Source: Ceratorhiza oryzae-sativae (Eukaryota; Basidiomycota; Agaricomycetes; Cantharellales; Ceratobasidiaceae). From it: a DNA stretch of 64,000 bases. This document shows positions 31,366-43,576 of the stretch, in pieces. The position numbers and the translations under genes are program-made. The stretch is from the NCBI GenBank assembly GCA_030998015.1, contig JARWMV010000065.1, positions 1-64,000 on the forward strand, written 5' to 3'. Positions within the stretch are counted from its first letter, which is position 1. The number at the start of each line of letters is the position of its first letter. Below the pieces are notes generated by a model, which was given only the letters and a program-made list of their open reading frames with translations, had not been told where the DNA came from and made no database searches.

Positions 31366-32421
31366 TTAAAGCTTTCCAGATCCTCGTTTGGTTCTCTTTG
31401 GCCTGCCTTTCGAGTCACCTGAGTGCTGACTTGTCTTGACTGGCATTGGTGCGTCTGGTAAGCACCTTCGCAAGTCATTTAGAACCTCTTTCATGTCAGC
31501 AAACTTGCTGGCACGTTCCATTGTGTCTTCTATTGGGTCGTAGCCCTTCCATCTGATTTGGTAAAACAGCTCGCCATTCCGCCATTCATAATTTGCAATG
31601 TGGTCCACCTTGTATTCCTCCTCTCCTTTTTCCGTTATGATTGGTGGTGGTTTGGCCTGCCTTCTTTGGAAGTCTTTATCTTCTGTGAATGGCGAGAGGA
31701 GATTTACATGGAATACATTGTGTACACGTATGGTTTTAGGTAGGTCCAGGTGATATGCATGGGATGAGATCCTTTCTGTGATTTCAAAGGGCCCCCCTTT
31801 TTGGTTGTCCAGTTTCTTGGAGGGTCTCTTGGACAAGAGGTTTGTTAGGAGCAGCCAAACCTTGTCTCCTACCTTGAATTCCCTCCCTTTCTTTTCCATT
31901 TGTTGGTGTAATTCCATTGAGGCTCTTGCCTCATCCCATACCTTTTCCATTTGATTGTGCATGTTGTCTGCAGCGGGTGCCTCAGATGGTTCTTCTCCCT
32001 CTCGGATAACCCATCTTGGGTTTTTTCCATATACTGTTTCAAATGGGGTTTGTCCTGTTGTAGCATTTACGTGGTTGTTATGGCAGAATTCGGCAATGGG
32101 TAACCATTTTACCCAATCATCTTGTCTATAATTGCAGAAGGTTCTTAAGAACCCTTCTACCCATTGATTTGTCCTTTCCGACAGACCATCTGTTTCTGGA
32201 TGGAAAGCAGTGGAGAATCTGGGCTTTGTCCCAATTCCTTTGTATAGGGCTTTTAGGAATTGGCTGTTAAAGGTTGGCCCTCGGTCTGAGACAGTGGTTT
32301 CTGGGGTCCCGTGATGTCTCCATACTTCCCTTATGAATATTTCTGCCAGTTCTTCTGCATTGGTGCTCTCCAGACATGGCACAAAATGGGCCTGCCGGGA
32401 GAAGCGATCTACAACTGTCAA
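31366..32421 (-). pseudogene. Integrase and chromodomain of element A
   Basis: An open 351-codon frame covers the integrase core from VVDRFSRQAHFVPCLEST (first Asp) through TTVSDRGPTFNSQFL (second Asp) and HPETDGLSERTNQ (Glu), then the C-terminal VHNVFHVNLLSPF and a chromodomain (EEYKVDHIANYEWRNGELFY, IRWKGYDPIEDT, in which a usual Trp appears as Met). The HHCC zinc part lies in the same frame at 32464-32694, after a stop. Product of pol that inserts cDNA. Confidence 0.87.
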
Positions 32422-32463
32422 GATACTGTGTACCCCTTTGAGACAGGTAATTTGACAATGAAA

Positions 32464-34769
32464 TCATATGCGACATCTGCCCATGGTTTCCATGGGATTG
32501 GTAAGGACTTCAGGGGAGTGCCTTGTTTGTGTCCTTTGCTTCTTTGACGTTTCACAAGATTCCACATATCGGTTTACTTGGGCCTTCATTCCTGGCCAAT
32601 AGTAATCCCTTGATAGTAATTCTAGTGTTCGGGCTTGTCCCTGATGACCTGCCACTGGGGCGTCATGGCACTCCTCAAGGAGACTCAACCTCAAGTCCTT
32701 GTCATCCGGGATGTAGAGCCTATGTCATACCTTAATAGGCCCTCCTTCATTTCATACCGTCTAAATTCCTTCTGTACTGAGGGTGGTAGTTGTTCTTTAT
32801 TTGCCACGCTCAGCCTTAAGGATCTGATAGATTGTCTTCTTCCTGAGCTTCTTTAAGCTCTTCCCAGAAATTCCCCTGTACTTCTGCCATGAAACCTATG
32901 AACCTTTCTTCTGGAATCATGATCTGTGGTTCCATAGGGGTATCCCCATGGTCGCTCCTTCTGGAAAGGGCATCTGGCTTCTGTGAGAGTTTCCCTGGTC
33001 TATACACAATCTGAAAATTGAAGGGTGCCAGAGTGAGATACCATCTGGCATGCCTTCTATTCCACATCTGGGCATTTTGCCAGTACTGGAGGTTCCTATG
33101 GTCAGTGTATATCACAATAGGTTCCTCTGTCCCTTCTAAGTATAACCTCCAGTGCTCTAAGGACCTAACAATTGCAAGCAACTCCTTGTGTAGGTGTCAT
33201 AATTTTTCTCTGGTGGGGTGAAGCTCTTCGATAGGAAGGCAATTGGATGCAATCGGTTGTCATCACCCTTTTGGCTTAGTACCGCCCCCATGGCCACTCC
33301 TGAGGCATCTGTTTCCAGTATGTATGGCCTGTTTGGGTTTGGGTGGATCAGGACGGTTCTCTTGCTACTGCTTCTTTGATAGCTTCAAATGCTTCCTGTT
33401 GTTTTCTTTCCCACAGGAATTTGACATCTTTTTGGGTGAGATCTGTGAGGGGTTTGGCTAAGGTACTAAACTTCTCTATCCACCTTCTATAGAACCCCAC
33501 GAAGCCTAGGAAGGCTTGGACTTCTTTTACTGTGTTAGGTTCTGGCCATTCTAGAACTGCCTTTACCTTTTCCTTTTCCATCGATATCCCTTCTGGGGAT
33601 ATGACAATTCCAATGAAGCTTACCTCCTTCACAAAGAACTGACACTTGTGTGGTTTGAGGAAGAGGTGGTTTTCCCTCATTCTTCTTAACACTTCCCTGA
33701 CATGTTGTACGTGTTCTTCCCTGTTTCTGGAAAACACTAGTACATCGTCCATGTAGATTACCACATAATCGTCTATTATATCACGGAACTTTTCCATCAT
33801 GAACCTGGTAAAGGTTCTTGGTCCTTCTTTTACTCCAAATGGCATGACCAAGCATTCAAACTGGCCTTCTCCTGTCCTGAAAGCTGTTTTCCATTCGTCT
33901 CCCTCTTTTACCCTGATGTTGTTGAACCCCCATCGAACATCCATTTTTGAATAGATGGTTGCATCCTTCAGTCTCTCAATCAATTCTATTTGGATTGGAA
34001 GTGGAAACCTGTCTGGCTTGGTGATGTCATTCATCTTACGGTAGTCGACTACCAACCTAAGCCCTCCATCTGCTTTGTTCACATAGAAACAGGGTGCAGC
34101 TACAACTGACTGGCTGGGCCTTATTTTCCCGTTTCTTAGTTCCTCCTCTAGGTACTCCCTGAGCGCCTTTGTTTCTGCTGGCGACATACTGTACCTCTTT
34201 GCAGGCTTTGGCAGCTCCGCTCCCTCGATCAGGTCCATTTTGAAGTCTAGGTTACCGGTGGGGTGGAAGTTCTGGAAACCTTCTTCCCCAAATAGGTCTT
34301 CAAAATCCCTAAATTCTTCTGGGATTTGTAGGCTTTCACTTGCTGCCCTTGCCTTGATTTCGTCTGGGTATGAGATGGTAAGGTCTTTCCAATCTATGAT
34401 AGGTTCTGCTTCTTCAAGCCATTCTTTCCCTAGGACTATGTCTGTGTCACCTAGGGTCATTACATAAAGGGAGCATTTTAGTGTCTTCCCTTCCACTTCA
34501 ATGTTTAGTTCTGCCCTTTCTTCTATGGCATCCTTGATTTCATTTCCATCAATGGCCACAATTGATTTCTTGTGTTTGAGGGGGGTGGTTGGAATCCCTT
34601 TTTCCCTTGAATAGGCCTTATCGATGAAGTTGGTTGAAGATCCTGAGTCAATCAGCGTCTTAGCTGGTTCCATGATTCCCTCTACCGTAGTGTATATTAT
34701 TGATTGATTACTAGACTTCTTGAGGTAACATACATCTGCGGTAGGGGTTATATTGGGGTCCTCCAACAT
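32464..34769 (-). pseudogene. Protease, RT, RNase H and integrase N-terminus of element A
   Basis: ATG at 34769, 17 bp after the gag stop. Order: aspartic protease (KTLIDSGSSTNFIDKAY), RT (VVAAPCFYVNKADGGLRLVV, VVIYMDDVLVFSRN) to about 33348; RNase H and connection in another frame (33181-32816, IVRSLEHWRLYLEGTEEPIV); integrase zinc region in a third (32694-32464, CHDAPVAGHQGQARTLELL). Two frameshifts and a stop separate them, so no full pol is made. RT converts element RNA to DNA. Confidence 0.87.
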
Positions 34770-34786
34770 GGAAGTGGTAGGACCAA

Positions 34787-36617
34787 TTAGTTTTCCGACT
34801 CAGAGCTGCTTTCTTCCTCAACTTGTCTGCTGGCCTTCCCTTGTATCTTAGCTTTGTCGTAGGTCCACTGGCCTCGGCACTCCTTCAGGACATGCCCTGA
34901 TTTACCGCATTTGATACAGAGTCCTTCTTTCCTTTGCCTGTCCTTTTCACTGTTTGGTATCCTTACCATGTTGTTGGTTTGGGTATTCCCCTGTTTGCCG
35001 CTGATCCCTAAAGGCTTGTTCCCCCCTTGTTTGTATTTTGCTGGTGCCCAGGTTGAATTTGAAGAGTTGCTGGTCCTTGCATTCATTTTCTGGTTTGCAA
35101 ACTGCATGTTGTCCATTTTGCAGGCAAAGTCAATTAATTGATCTAAGGTATATGATGGACCTTCAGCCTCATTTGCCAGTACTTCAATCCTTAAGATCTC
35201 TTGTCGTACTTTGGGTTTTAACCCTTCCCTGAATTGGTCCTTGAGGGCTTCCTGGTTCCAGTCTACCTCTTGGATCAGGATCCGGAATTGGGTAGCATAA
35301 TCCAATGCGCTCTTGGTCTGTGTTAATTTCCTTAGTTTCCGGATGGTCTTTTCCTTTATGACTGGGTCATTAAAAGCATCCAGGAATCCCTTCCTGAAAT
35401 CCTTCCAGGATGCAAGAATACCTGTGTGTTCGCCTGCTAGTAGTTTCCGGGGTAAGGTTGTGCCCAGTTTGCTGCTTCCCCATCCTCCATGTTCATTAGC
35501 ACAGCAGATATCTTTTTTCAGTCATCAAAGGCTGATTCATCATAGTCAGCAAAGAAAAGTTCCATGCTGATTATGAAGTTCTCTGCTTCCTTCCCCTTTT
35601 TCCCATTAAATTTGCTGGGTCTCCCTAGTCTGCCTCCTTAGGAGTGTGGTTTGCAGCAAGGGTAGGTTGGTTTGCTTGGGATGGAGGTTCTGTTCGGGGT
35701 CTTATTGTGGACTCAGCCTGGAAGGTTCTTCCCAGAAAGGGTGTTCGTACTGGGGAGGCTGAGGGGGATCGTGAGGGGCTTCCTATGACCACCCTAGTTC
35801 TTCCCCTGGTTTCTTCTGTCCTTTCCCTTGGCCTTCCTGCTTCAGTTGTTTTCCGGAGCTCATTTCCTAGATCGGTTACCGTTGTTCTAGTGCGATTAGG
35901 ATCTCCCCTGTGTTTTCGGTTTTCTTCTCTAAGCTTTCGAGCTTTCGCTCTTGCATTCCCAGTACCCGGTTTATTTCCATGGAGATGTCCTTTAATTCTT
36001 TTATCAGGTTCCCCATTTCTGCTTTTAGGTCGTCCTGGTTCTTTGCCACATAGAGGACATTTTTGTTGGATGTTTCCATTGACCTTACCATCCAGTCCAC
36101 GTTTCCTTCTTGTCGGGTTAGTGATATTTGACACTGATTTATACCCGTGATTGCCTTTTCTAGTTCCCTATGATTATTGTCTCTAAGTTCCTTGAGCCCC
36201 GCCCTGATGGCTGTGGCAATGGTGTGAATAGGGTTGGCAGTGGCTATGGCTCCGGGACCTGGCTGGGGTTGTGTCCTTGCCTCTTCCGCCAAGGCCGTGC
36301 CTTGTTCGTATATGGTTGGGTCATATCTTCTACCTCATCCCTCTCTGGATTTGAGATATCTTCTGGGTCTGGATTTATCAGGTGAATTGGCGGTTGAGGG
36401 CTGCGGAGTGGTATTCCCCCTATTTCCCCTCCCAGGATGGGGGCCTGAGTGGGGTTGGGTTGAGCCACTGGTGTGGGTTTTGTGGCAACCCCCCTGGCAT
36501 TCCTTGGAGGGTCTCATCTGGGTTACCTTCAGCCTCTGGGGAAGCAATGGGTTTGGGTGATTGTGGCCTACTATTTGCCACTCTGCTTTGAGATCGAGTT
36601 TGTGGTCTCTGTGACAT
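34787..36617 (-). pseudogene. Gag of element A
   Basis: ATG at 36617 (MSQRPQTRSQSRVANSRPQ). At least three frameshifts scatter it over frames 36617-36420, 36468-36244, 36292-35876, 36134-35625 and 35305-34787. Order: Pro-rich N-terminus, coiled-coil (KNQDDLKAEMGNLIKELKD), capsid (FRILIQEVDWNQEALKDQFR) and CCHC knuckle (CIKCGKSGHVLKEC). The A' copy shows the first part as one frame of 224 codons, which confirms the breaks. Confidence 0.85.
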
Positions 36618-36738
36618 AGTTTCTTTATGTTCTCTTATGTATCACAGGAGTTAGCTGGTTTTCTCGTGTACTCAGCCCTTAGTATCTGTGCAGTATACTT
36701 ATGTTCGCCACTAGTTAAGTTAAGAGCTTGCTTTATAA

Positions 36739-37316
36739 TGTCGTGACCCTCTGGAGGCTCCCTTGCGGAGCACTTAAGTAGTGGCTGTGTTTACAGTTTG
36801 GTGCTATGCAGTATGTATTGAGCGTTCTAGTTACAGTGTTTGCTATGGTCTATGGTGGTTGACAAGATAAAGCAAGCTGAGGCTTCAGTCTTGCTTTACT
36901 CCCCTTATATATATGTGACTGTGGTTGCTGCAGTGGCCCCTCTTTCCTAAGCGCCGTCTATAGCAGTTATAGGTTCTATATAGTACTAGGTCTTAGGTAA
37001 GTGTTTATCCTAAGTTTGTGTGGCTCTGAATCTTATAGAGCCACACGAGGTCCAAGGGTCATGTGACCTTTTGGACTTAAGCACCCGGCGCTTAATCGCT
37101 GGATAAGCGCCGAGGTCATGTGACAACTCACTCCTTGCTCCAGGTAACATGGGAGAGAAACGCTGGAGCGAGTTCAGGGTAACCACCGGCGCTTAATTGT
37201 TGGGTAAGCACTGAGATCACGTGATCCTGTTTATGGTTTGTTCCGCTTCAGGAAAAATGCCATAAATCTGTACAATATTCGGTTGTTAGGTTATGTCTGC
37301 TAGGCGGGTCATAACA
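36739..37316 (-). repeat. 5' LTR of element A (one VNTR unit)
   Basis: 578 bp, same ends as the 3' LTR. In the first 210 bp it differs from the 3' LTR at about six sites, nearly all CpG versus TpG or CpA. The primer-binding region just inside reads TTATAAAGCAAGCTC on the element strand; I could not match it to a tRNA. Confidence 0.9.
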
Positions 37317-40300
37317 ATGTATGTCGCTAGGAAACCAATCACAACTACAGTTTTTCTTTCATGCATTCCCTCTGCACATAACCCCTGAACACAAGTCTGC
37401 ATATAACATGAAAAAATTCAACAGATGGGCCATGATCGACTCAGGGGCCACATCAGTATTCATACATGAAAATTTGGTTAAACAATACCGTATTCCTACT
37501 GTCACCCTAAAAACACCCAAGAAACTGAGGGTAATCGATGGAAGGGAGATAGACTCTGGGTCTGTGACCCATTACTGCACCTTTGAGTTGTGCATTCAAG
37601 AGCACCAAGAAATCCTCAGTGCCTATGTTGTGAACGTTGGCAAAAATGATTTAGTCCTGGGCATGTCATGGCTCAAATTCCATAACCCCGATATTGATTG
37701 GGACAAAAAAGACATGAAGTTCAACTCACCAATATGCCTGAAGCACTGCATCACAAAACCCCTGCATGTGCAAGCAAATGAACCTACGGAGCTTCAGTTG
37801 GACTCCTTAGACTCCCTCCCAACAAAATATAAAGAATTCCAGAAGATATTTGCTGAAGAAGACAATGTCCAACCATTACCACCCAATAGAAAGTGGGATA
37901 TGGAAATAGATTTAAAACCGGATGCCAAGCCAAGGCATGGCCCCATATATAGTGTGGGTGTCAAGGAAGATGCAGAATTGCGCAAAACCTTGGACTGCCA
38001 ACTGAAAGCAGGGCACATCAGACCCTCAAGGTCACCAATGGCATCCCCAGTCATGATTTGTCAAAAAGAAGAATGGGAAATTGCGCATGTGCATCGACTA
38101 CTGGCGATTAAACGAAATGACAATCTCTAATGTGTACCCACTCCCACGAATCAATGATATTGTGGAGACTCTGCATGGGGCAAGGATATTCACCAAGTTT
38201 GATCTAAAGTGGGGCTTCAACCTCATACGAATTTGGGAAGGGGACGAATGGAAAGCAGCTTTTAAGACCAAATATGGGCTGTACAAGCCCTTAGTCATGC
38301 AATTTGGTCAAAAGAACGCACTGGGAACCTTCATGGCCATGATCTGGGAAGAGTTCCAAGACATCGAGGGCATTTATGTTGTGATCTATATGGATGACAT
38401 ATTAGTATTCTCCAAAAACCAAGAAGAACATGATGAACATGTCAAAGAAGTCTTATGTTGCCTCCAAAAAGCTGGCCTATATTGCACCCTGGAGAAATGT
38501 GTTTTCGATGTCACCAAGGTTGATTACCTGGGAATAGTAGTGACCCCCCAGGGAATTAAAGTAGACCCAGCCAAGGTCGAAAAGGCTGTTGAATGGCCAA
38601 CCCCTACCAACCCAACCGAAGTCCTGGAAGGGTTGGGGTTTGCAAATTGGTTGAGGCACTTCATAAAAGACTTTTCGAAAATTACAAGATGTCTTTATGA
38701 ACTTGTCAAGAAGGATGTAAAATGGGAATGGACAGAAGAAAGGGATCAGGCATGGAACCTGCTGAAACAGAAATTAAAAGAAGCCCCCCTTCTAATTCAG
38801 CCAGAACCCAACAAACCATTCATTTTGGAAACGGATGCCTCAGGCTACGCCACAGGCACTGTATTATTGCAATATGGAGAGGACGGAATGCTCCACCCAA
38901 TTTCCTATTACTCCAAGGCAATGGTCCCAGCAGAAAGGAATTATGATATCTACAACAAAGAAATGCTGGCAATCATAAAGGCCCTCAAACACTGGCGTCA
39001 TCTCCTAGAAGGGACCAAACACCCAGTAAACATTGTTTGTGACCACAAGAATTTGGAGTATTGGAAAACAAATCGGCCACTGAATGGCCAAGTCACACGG
39101 TGGCACGAGTTCTTATCCAGGTTTGAATTCAAGATTCTATATATCGAAGGGGCAAAGAATGGCTGGGCAGACATACTCTCTAGGCTGTCAAGACACATCC
39201 CTAAAGAGGGGGGTGAGAGCCAAGCTCTGCTTGCACAAAACCAATTTTTGGAGCTGAAATCGCTATGCCTGCAAGCAATCACGCCAGACAATGACCTGGA
39301 ACAACTCATTAGGGATGCTATCCCAGGGGACGAACACCTATCAAAAGTCCTAAAAGCCCTAGATGACAATGAGAAGGTCAAAGATTGGGAATGGGATGAA
39401 GGACTTTTACGACACAAGGGCAGAATCTATGTCCCAAACAACAAAGAACTTCGCAAACTGGTCATTGAAAGCCGTCACGACAGCCCAGCAGCAGGACACC
39501 CAGGACAGTTCAGAACATATGAATTGTTAAATCGCAAATACACGTGGCTATCAATGAAAAAATCAGTCAACGAATACGTCACACACTGCAAGTCATGCAT
39601 CAGGAACAAGCACAGCAACCAAGTTCCCCCAGGGCTCCTAAACCCAATACCTGTGCCAGAAAAACCTTGGGAGGAAATTACTTATGATCTGATCACCAGG
39701 CTACCCCTGTCAGAGGGGTTTGACACCATATTTACAGTTGTCGACTGCCTGACAAAAATGGTCCACTTTATTCCATGTCAATCGGAAGCCAGCACTATGG
39801 ATTGCGCCAACTTGTTCCTAACATATGTATGGAAACTTCATGGGTTACCACAGAAAACAATCTCAGACCGCGGCCCCAACTTTGCATCCAAATTCTTAAG
39901 GCACTTATACAAATGACTGGATATAAAACCCTCCTACTCCACAGCATACCACCCTCAGACAGATGGCCAGTCCGAACGGGCCAACCAAGTAGTGGAAGGG
40001 TACATCAGACACTATGTATCAGACAGACAAGACGACTGGGTCTTGCTCCTACCATTGGCTGAATTTGCCTACAATAATGGTGTCAATGCCTCAACCAGCA
40101 AATCACCATTCTTCACAAACTACGGTTTTCACCCAAGACTAGCAGTTGGGGACAGGGAGGAACCAGAACTCCCTTTAGCGGACAACCATGCAGAATGGCT
40201 CCAAAAGGGCCATGACGAACTTAAGGCAGCCCTGGAAATAGCGAACCGGAGGATCAAGGAATACTACGACCAGAAGCATCGGACTCCTGAAGCTATCAAA

Positions 40301-40750
40301 ATTGGAGACAAAGTCTGGCTTGATACCAAAAACATACAGACACAGCAGGCCTCCAGGAAACTGGCCCACAAAAGAGTTGGACCATTCAGGGTGGTAGCAC
40401 AACATGGCACACATGCCTACAAATTGGACCTACCAATAACCATGAAAATACACCCAGTATTTCATGTCTCACTCCTGACCAAATATAAAGATGACCCCTA
40501 TGGCCGTCAGGTTCCCCCACCACCACCTATGGTAACTCCTGAAGGGGAAGAAGAATTTGAAGTGGAACAGATCATAAAGTCACAATACAACAAAAGATCT
40601 AACATCTTTGAATACTATGTCAAGTGGCTCGGCTACGACGAGCAACAATGGTTAACCTATGATGACCTGGTGAACGCACCAGAACTCATCACCGACTATG
40701 TCAAGTCACACCCAAAGGCACCCCAGGACCCCTGTGCCTTGAAGGAGTGA
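37317..40750 (+). pseudogene. Pol of element B
   Basis: The first codons (ATG at 26731) are left of the element A insertion. From 37322 the frame gives protease (WAMIDSGATSVFIHENL), RT start and a one-base insertion near 38065, then RT (IYVVIYMDDILVFSKN), RNase H (FILETDASGYATGTVLLQ), integrase zinc (HCKSCIRNK with upstream His pair), integrase core (TVVDCLTKMVHFIPC, SDRGPNFASKFL). A TGA at 39914-39916 interrupts the core. The frame resumes (HPQTDGQSER, partly upstream of 39992) and ends with a chromodomain (EEFEVEQIIKSQYNKRS, YYVKWLGYDEQQW). About 1,140 codons, typical for pol. Confidence 0.9.
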
Positions 40751-40752
40751 AG

Positions 40753-41128
40753 TGTCACAAACTGACACACATATATCCACTCTATAATATTTTCTCAATT
40801 TACTACATTTTATGAGATCATCTTCAAAACATACTTGCCTTTTATGGTATATCTGTGTCATGTGACTCATGGAATGTTCCGGACCGGTAACCGAGATGTA
40901 TTTCAACTCCAGTGTGAAATTCCGCAGTTCCACAGTCACTTCTACTGCTTCTATCTCTTATCTGTTGTGACTCACTTTACAGACTTGTTTGTTATGATGT
41001 GGCTTGTACAATGTATATAAACCAGGTCAAGTTCGCAGAGGACTCCTCAAGAACTTGACCTCTCATCGAATACAAGTTCTTTCCTTTTCTTACTATTTTT
41101 CTCGTCGCCTGACTTGTCGTCGTCAACA
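40753..41128 (+). repeat. 3' LTR of element B
   Basis: Starts TGTCACAAACTGACAC after the purine-rich GAAGGAGTGAAG and ends CGTCGTCAACA. Same length as the 5' LTR (376 bp). Confidence 0.92.
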
Positions 41129-41133
41129 ACAAG

Positions 41134-42103
41134 GTTCAGGAGTACTGGGAGGTGAAGGAGGGCAGGAGCCACTGAGAGTCTCAGAATCAGAACCATCATC
41201 TCCAAGAGATGGCTCAGGGCTCAAAGAAGGTTCTGCAGTCTCAGAGGTTTTATCCCCAAAGAAAGCTCTAAGGCGAGCATTAAGCTTCTTATCTTTCTGC
41301 CCTGCCCACCATTCTTCATATTTAGCCTTAGCTGCCCTATGAGAATATTCCTCTGATAGGGCCACCAAGTAGCGCTAATTAAGAGTCAGTAAATGAAGAA
41401 AGCATGAACTAGGAGATGCTTACTACATTGTTTCCCCAAACAGCAGGGACTCCATCATCTGCAGGCAACTCCCAGCTCCCATAAGGGTGTTCAAGCAAAT
41501 ACTTGTCCCAGGTGCACTGGGCAAAAGCTAGAATCCCACAGGGCACAGGAGGAAGCTCCAGCTGTGCCTTCATCTGGAACAAGCCCTTAGAGCGAGCCAG
41601 ATGGTTCAAGGCACTCAGCATGTGATTGCCCCAGATTTGGAGACGAACTACTGTGTAGATCAGGTCAGAGAAGGAATCAAAAGGCTCATGCCAGTCCTGG
41701 ATGTGGAAACCCTTTTCTGGCTCTAGAGGGTATGCAATATTTGCCACCCTAAATTGCACATACAGAGGTGAGTCCACTCCAAAGCTGTTCAAAACCTCAG
41801 CCTTCTTAAGGCCTCCATCATTGCAGTGTGGCAACACAGTCGCGCACTTGCAATAGAGCATCAGTAAGAGCATGAATGGTTTGGTCACTTAGGTACCAGC
41901 CATCCTTATACCAGCTCTGACCTACACTGTGCTGTACTTCAATGCCCTCCCTGAACTTGCTCAAGGATGGATGGGCTACTGAAAAACTTACTCTCCCCTT
42001 GACGCATGACACTAGCAAACACATGGAAGTGCTTGCAGGACAGGATCGAGTTGATGCTGGCCATAATCTGGACATCATTCAACATGAAGGGAGGAGTCTG
42101 CAT
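41134..42103 (-). pseudogene. Element C extra ORF-iii (spliced, interrupted by B)
   Basis: ATG at 42103 (MQTPPFMLNDVQIMASINS). Exon 1 ends near 41999 at GAGAGTAAGT. Further coding parts encode KFREGIEVQHSVGQSWYKDG, then AYPLEPEKGFHIQDWHEPFD and ALNHLARSKGLFQMKAQLEL, with a frame change near 41820. An intron from GTAAGCATC to TTAATTAG (about 41430-41380) leads to the last exon (YLVALSEEYSHRAAKAKYEE). This exon continues beyond element B at 23607 to a stop at about 23534. The C-terminus is Ser/Pro/Glu-rich with a late acidic SSDDEG. No known domain. Confidence 0.55.
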
Positions 42104-42300
42104 GGTGGAAAGGAGATGATAATATGAAGATAGAGAGAGGTAGAGCTGTAGAACTGGAGGGTGTTGAACTGCTGAGGAGAGAGGGCTCTCCAAGGCAGTT
42201 TTTATAGCCTAGACGTCCTGTTTGATCTTTGGAATTATAAAATTGTTCCTTAAGTTCACACAAGTGGAATTGGGGGACATAATAAATTCCAAGCAGAAAA

Positions 42301-43136
42301 CTAGTACATGTCATGAGTCTCCATGATATCCCTCAGACGTCTTTGTGCAGCTCTGAGGTTCCCTACTTCTTCCACTAGTTCCCTATTCAACTCCTGTACC
42401 CTACTTTCTAAGGCCAACTCCGTCACCAGAAGGTCACCAGATGACTCAGTTCCATCAGAAAGTGAGTCAGATGGTGATTCTGGCTGGTATTCAGGAGAAG
42501 GGGAAGGAGGGTAAGCAAGTCTAAACAAGTCAACTTTAGATCTTGACTCAAGAGAAGCAAACTCACTGATATTCAGGAAGCTCTCCTCCTGACTCATATT
42601 CCCCATCAGTAGGTGCTTCAGAGAGTATGGAAGGCTCTCTGGAAGCCTCATGGGGCCAATGTGCATAATCCCTAAACAGATCAGCTTTAGATCTTGACTC
42701 AATCAAAGTCAAGAACTTACCAGTCCATCCTCTCCAGGAACTCCTCATAATCAACAGGGCTTATGCTCCTTGGGGGAGGCACAGGCCTTTCGTCCCTTCT
42801 GCCCCATCCATGCATCAAAACCAGATCAAATGGGGTTGGCTCCAACCCTGGAGAGGGAGGAGTCGGCCATCCAATCTCAAAATGAGGGCCTTGACGGGGA
42901 GCTTCCAATGGATAAGTTGGAAGTGGAGGGTAGAGGGCAGAGGGTGCTGGATTGGGATACACTGGAAGGGGAACATCTGGGGCAGGCTCGATGCCCTCCC
43001 TTCTAGATTGTCGCCTATTCTGCCTGTTTTGAGATCGCACCCTGGTGCGTTCCCATCTGAGGCCCATAAAGCAACGCTCCAGAAAGTCCAGATGGGTGCT
43101 GGGAGTCTGGGGACGTTCGATTGAGTAGTCAGACAT
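42301..43136 (-). CDS. Element C extra ORF-ii (spliced, coiled-coil end)
   Basis: ATG at 43136 (MSDYSIERPQTPSTHLDFLE). Exon 1 ends near 42722 at GACTGGTAAGT. The next exon, after GTTTAG, encodes DYAHWPHEASREPSILSEAP and ends near 42565. The last exon, again after GTTTAG, encodes AYPPSPSPEYQPESPSDS and a leucine-rich coiled coil (LESRVQELNRELVEEVGNL) to a TAG at 42301-42303. The N-terminal half is Pro/Arg-rich. All three exons join in plausible frames with no stop. The two introns resemble each other. Function unknown. Confidence 0.55.
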
Positions 43137-43576
43137 GTTCAGAGGGTAAACTGTGCAGTATACAGCTGTAGTGACTTAGAGACAACACAAAAATCTTATA
43201 CTGCATGTATTTCACATCCAGTTGCCAATAGGAAGCTTACTCCAAATAAAAGAAGCTTGTAACTGGCCAAATAGAGTGCGCTCTGCTGTTATCTGTACAG
43301 TTATCACATGCTGATCCTTCCAGATCTTTCTTATCTAGTCCTTAAACCTTACAGTTGGTGATCAGTCCAAGCAGTCAACTGAGATTACTTTGCAGTGACT
43401 CATTCTGATGATTGCTTAGGGGATCAGACAACTTTATACTTTAATTCTATATTCAGAAAGTTCTGGTACAAGACTTAAAGGGAAGATAAGGGGAAAGGTT
43501 TCTTGATGGGGACTAGATGTGATTGATCCAACTAGATCAGTGGTCTTGATAAGATGATCAGGAAAGATCTGACTTA

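Larger units (their letters stand above)
26747..37316 (-). mobile_element. Ty3/gypsy retrotransposon, element A, with cargo
   Basis: LTRs at 26747-27525 (3') and 36739-37316 (5'), TG...CA ends, perfect duplication ATGTA (26742-26746 and 37317-37321). The polypurine tract (minus strand CCAAAGGGGGGATAA) at 27526-27540 fixes the 3' LTR. Gag and pol occupy 36617-31366. The remaining 3.8 kb before the 3' LTR holds a Rep-like gene, a divergent spliced gene and an orphan ORF. The insertion split the pol start of element B, whose frame is continuous when A is removed. Pol has two frameshifts plus stops, so the copy is inactive. Confidence 0.93.
23613..41128 (+). mobile_element. Ty3/gypsy retrotransposon, element B
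   Basis: LTRs of 376 bp at 23613-23988 and 40753-41128 with TG...CA ends are flanked by a perfect duplication ACAAG (23608-23612 and 41129-41133). Without nested element A it is about 6.9 kb. It carries an upstream ORF with zinc-binding motifs, gag, and pol with protease, RT, RNase H, integrase and chromodomain. It is inactive: a stop in gag, a one-base frameshift and a stop in pol, and the element A insertion. Confidence 0.93.

Noticed and set aside
35644..36150. 168-codon plus-strand frame
   Set aside because: Antisense shadow of the gag of element A.
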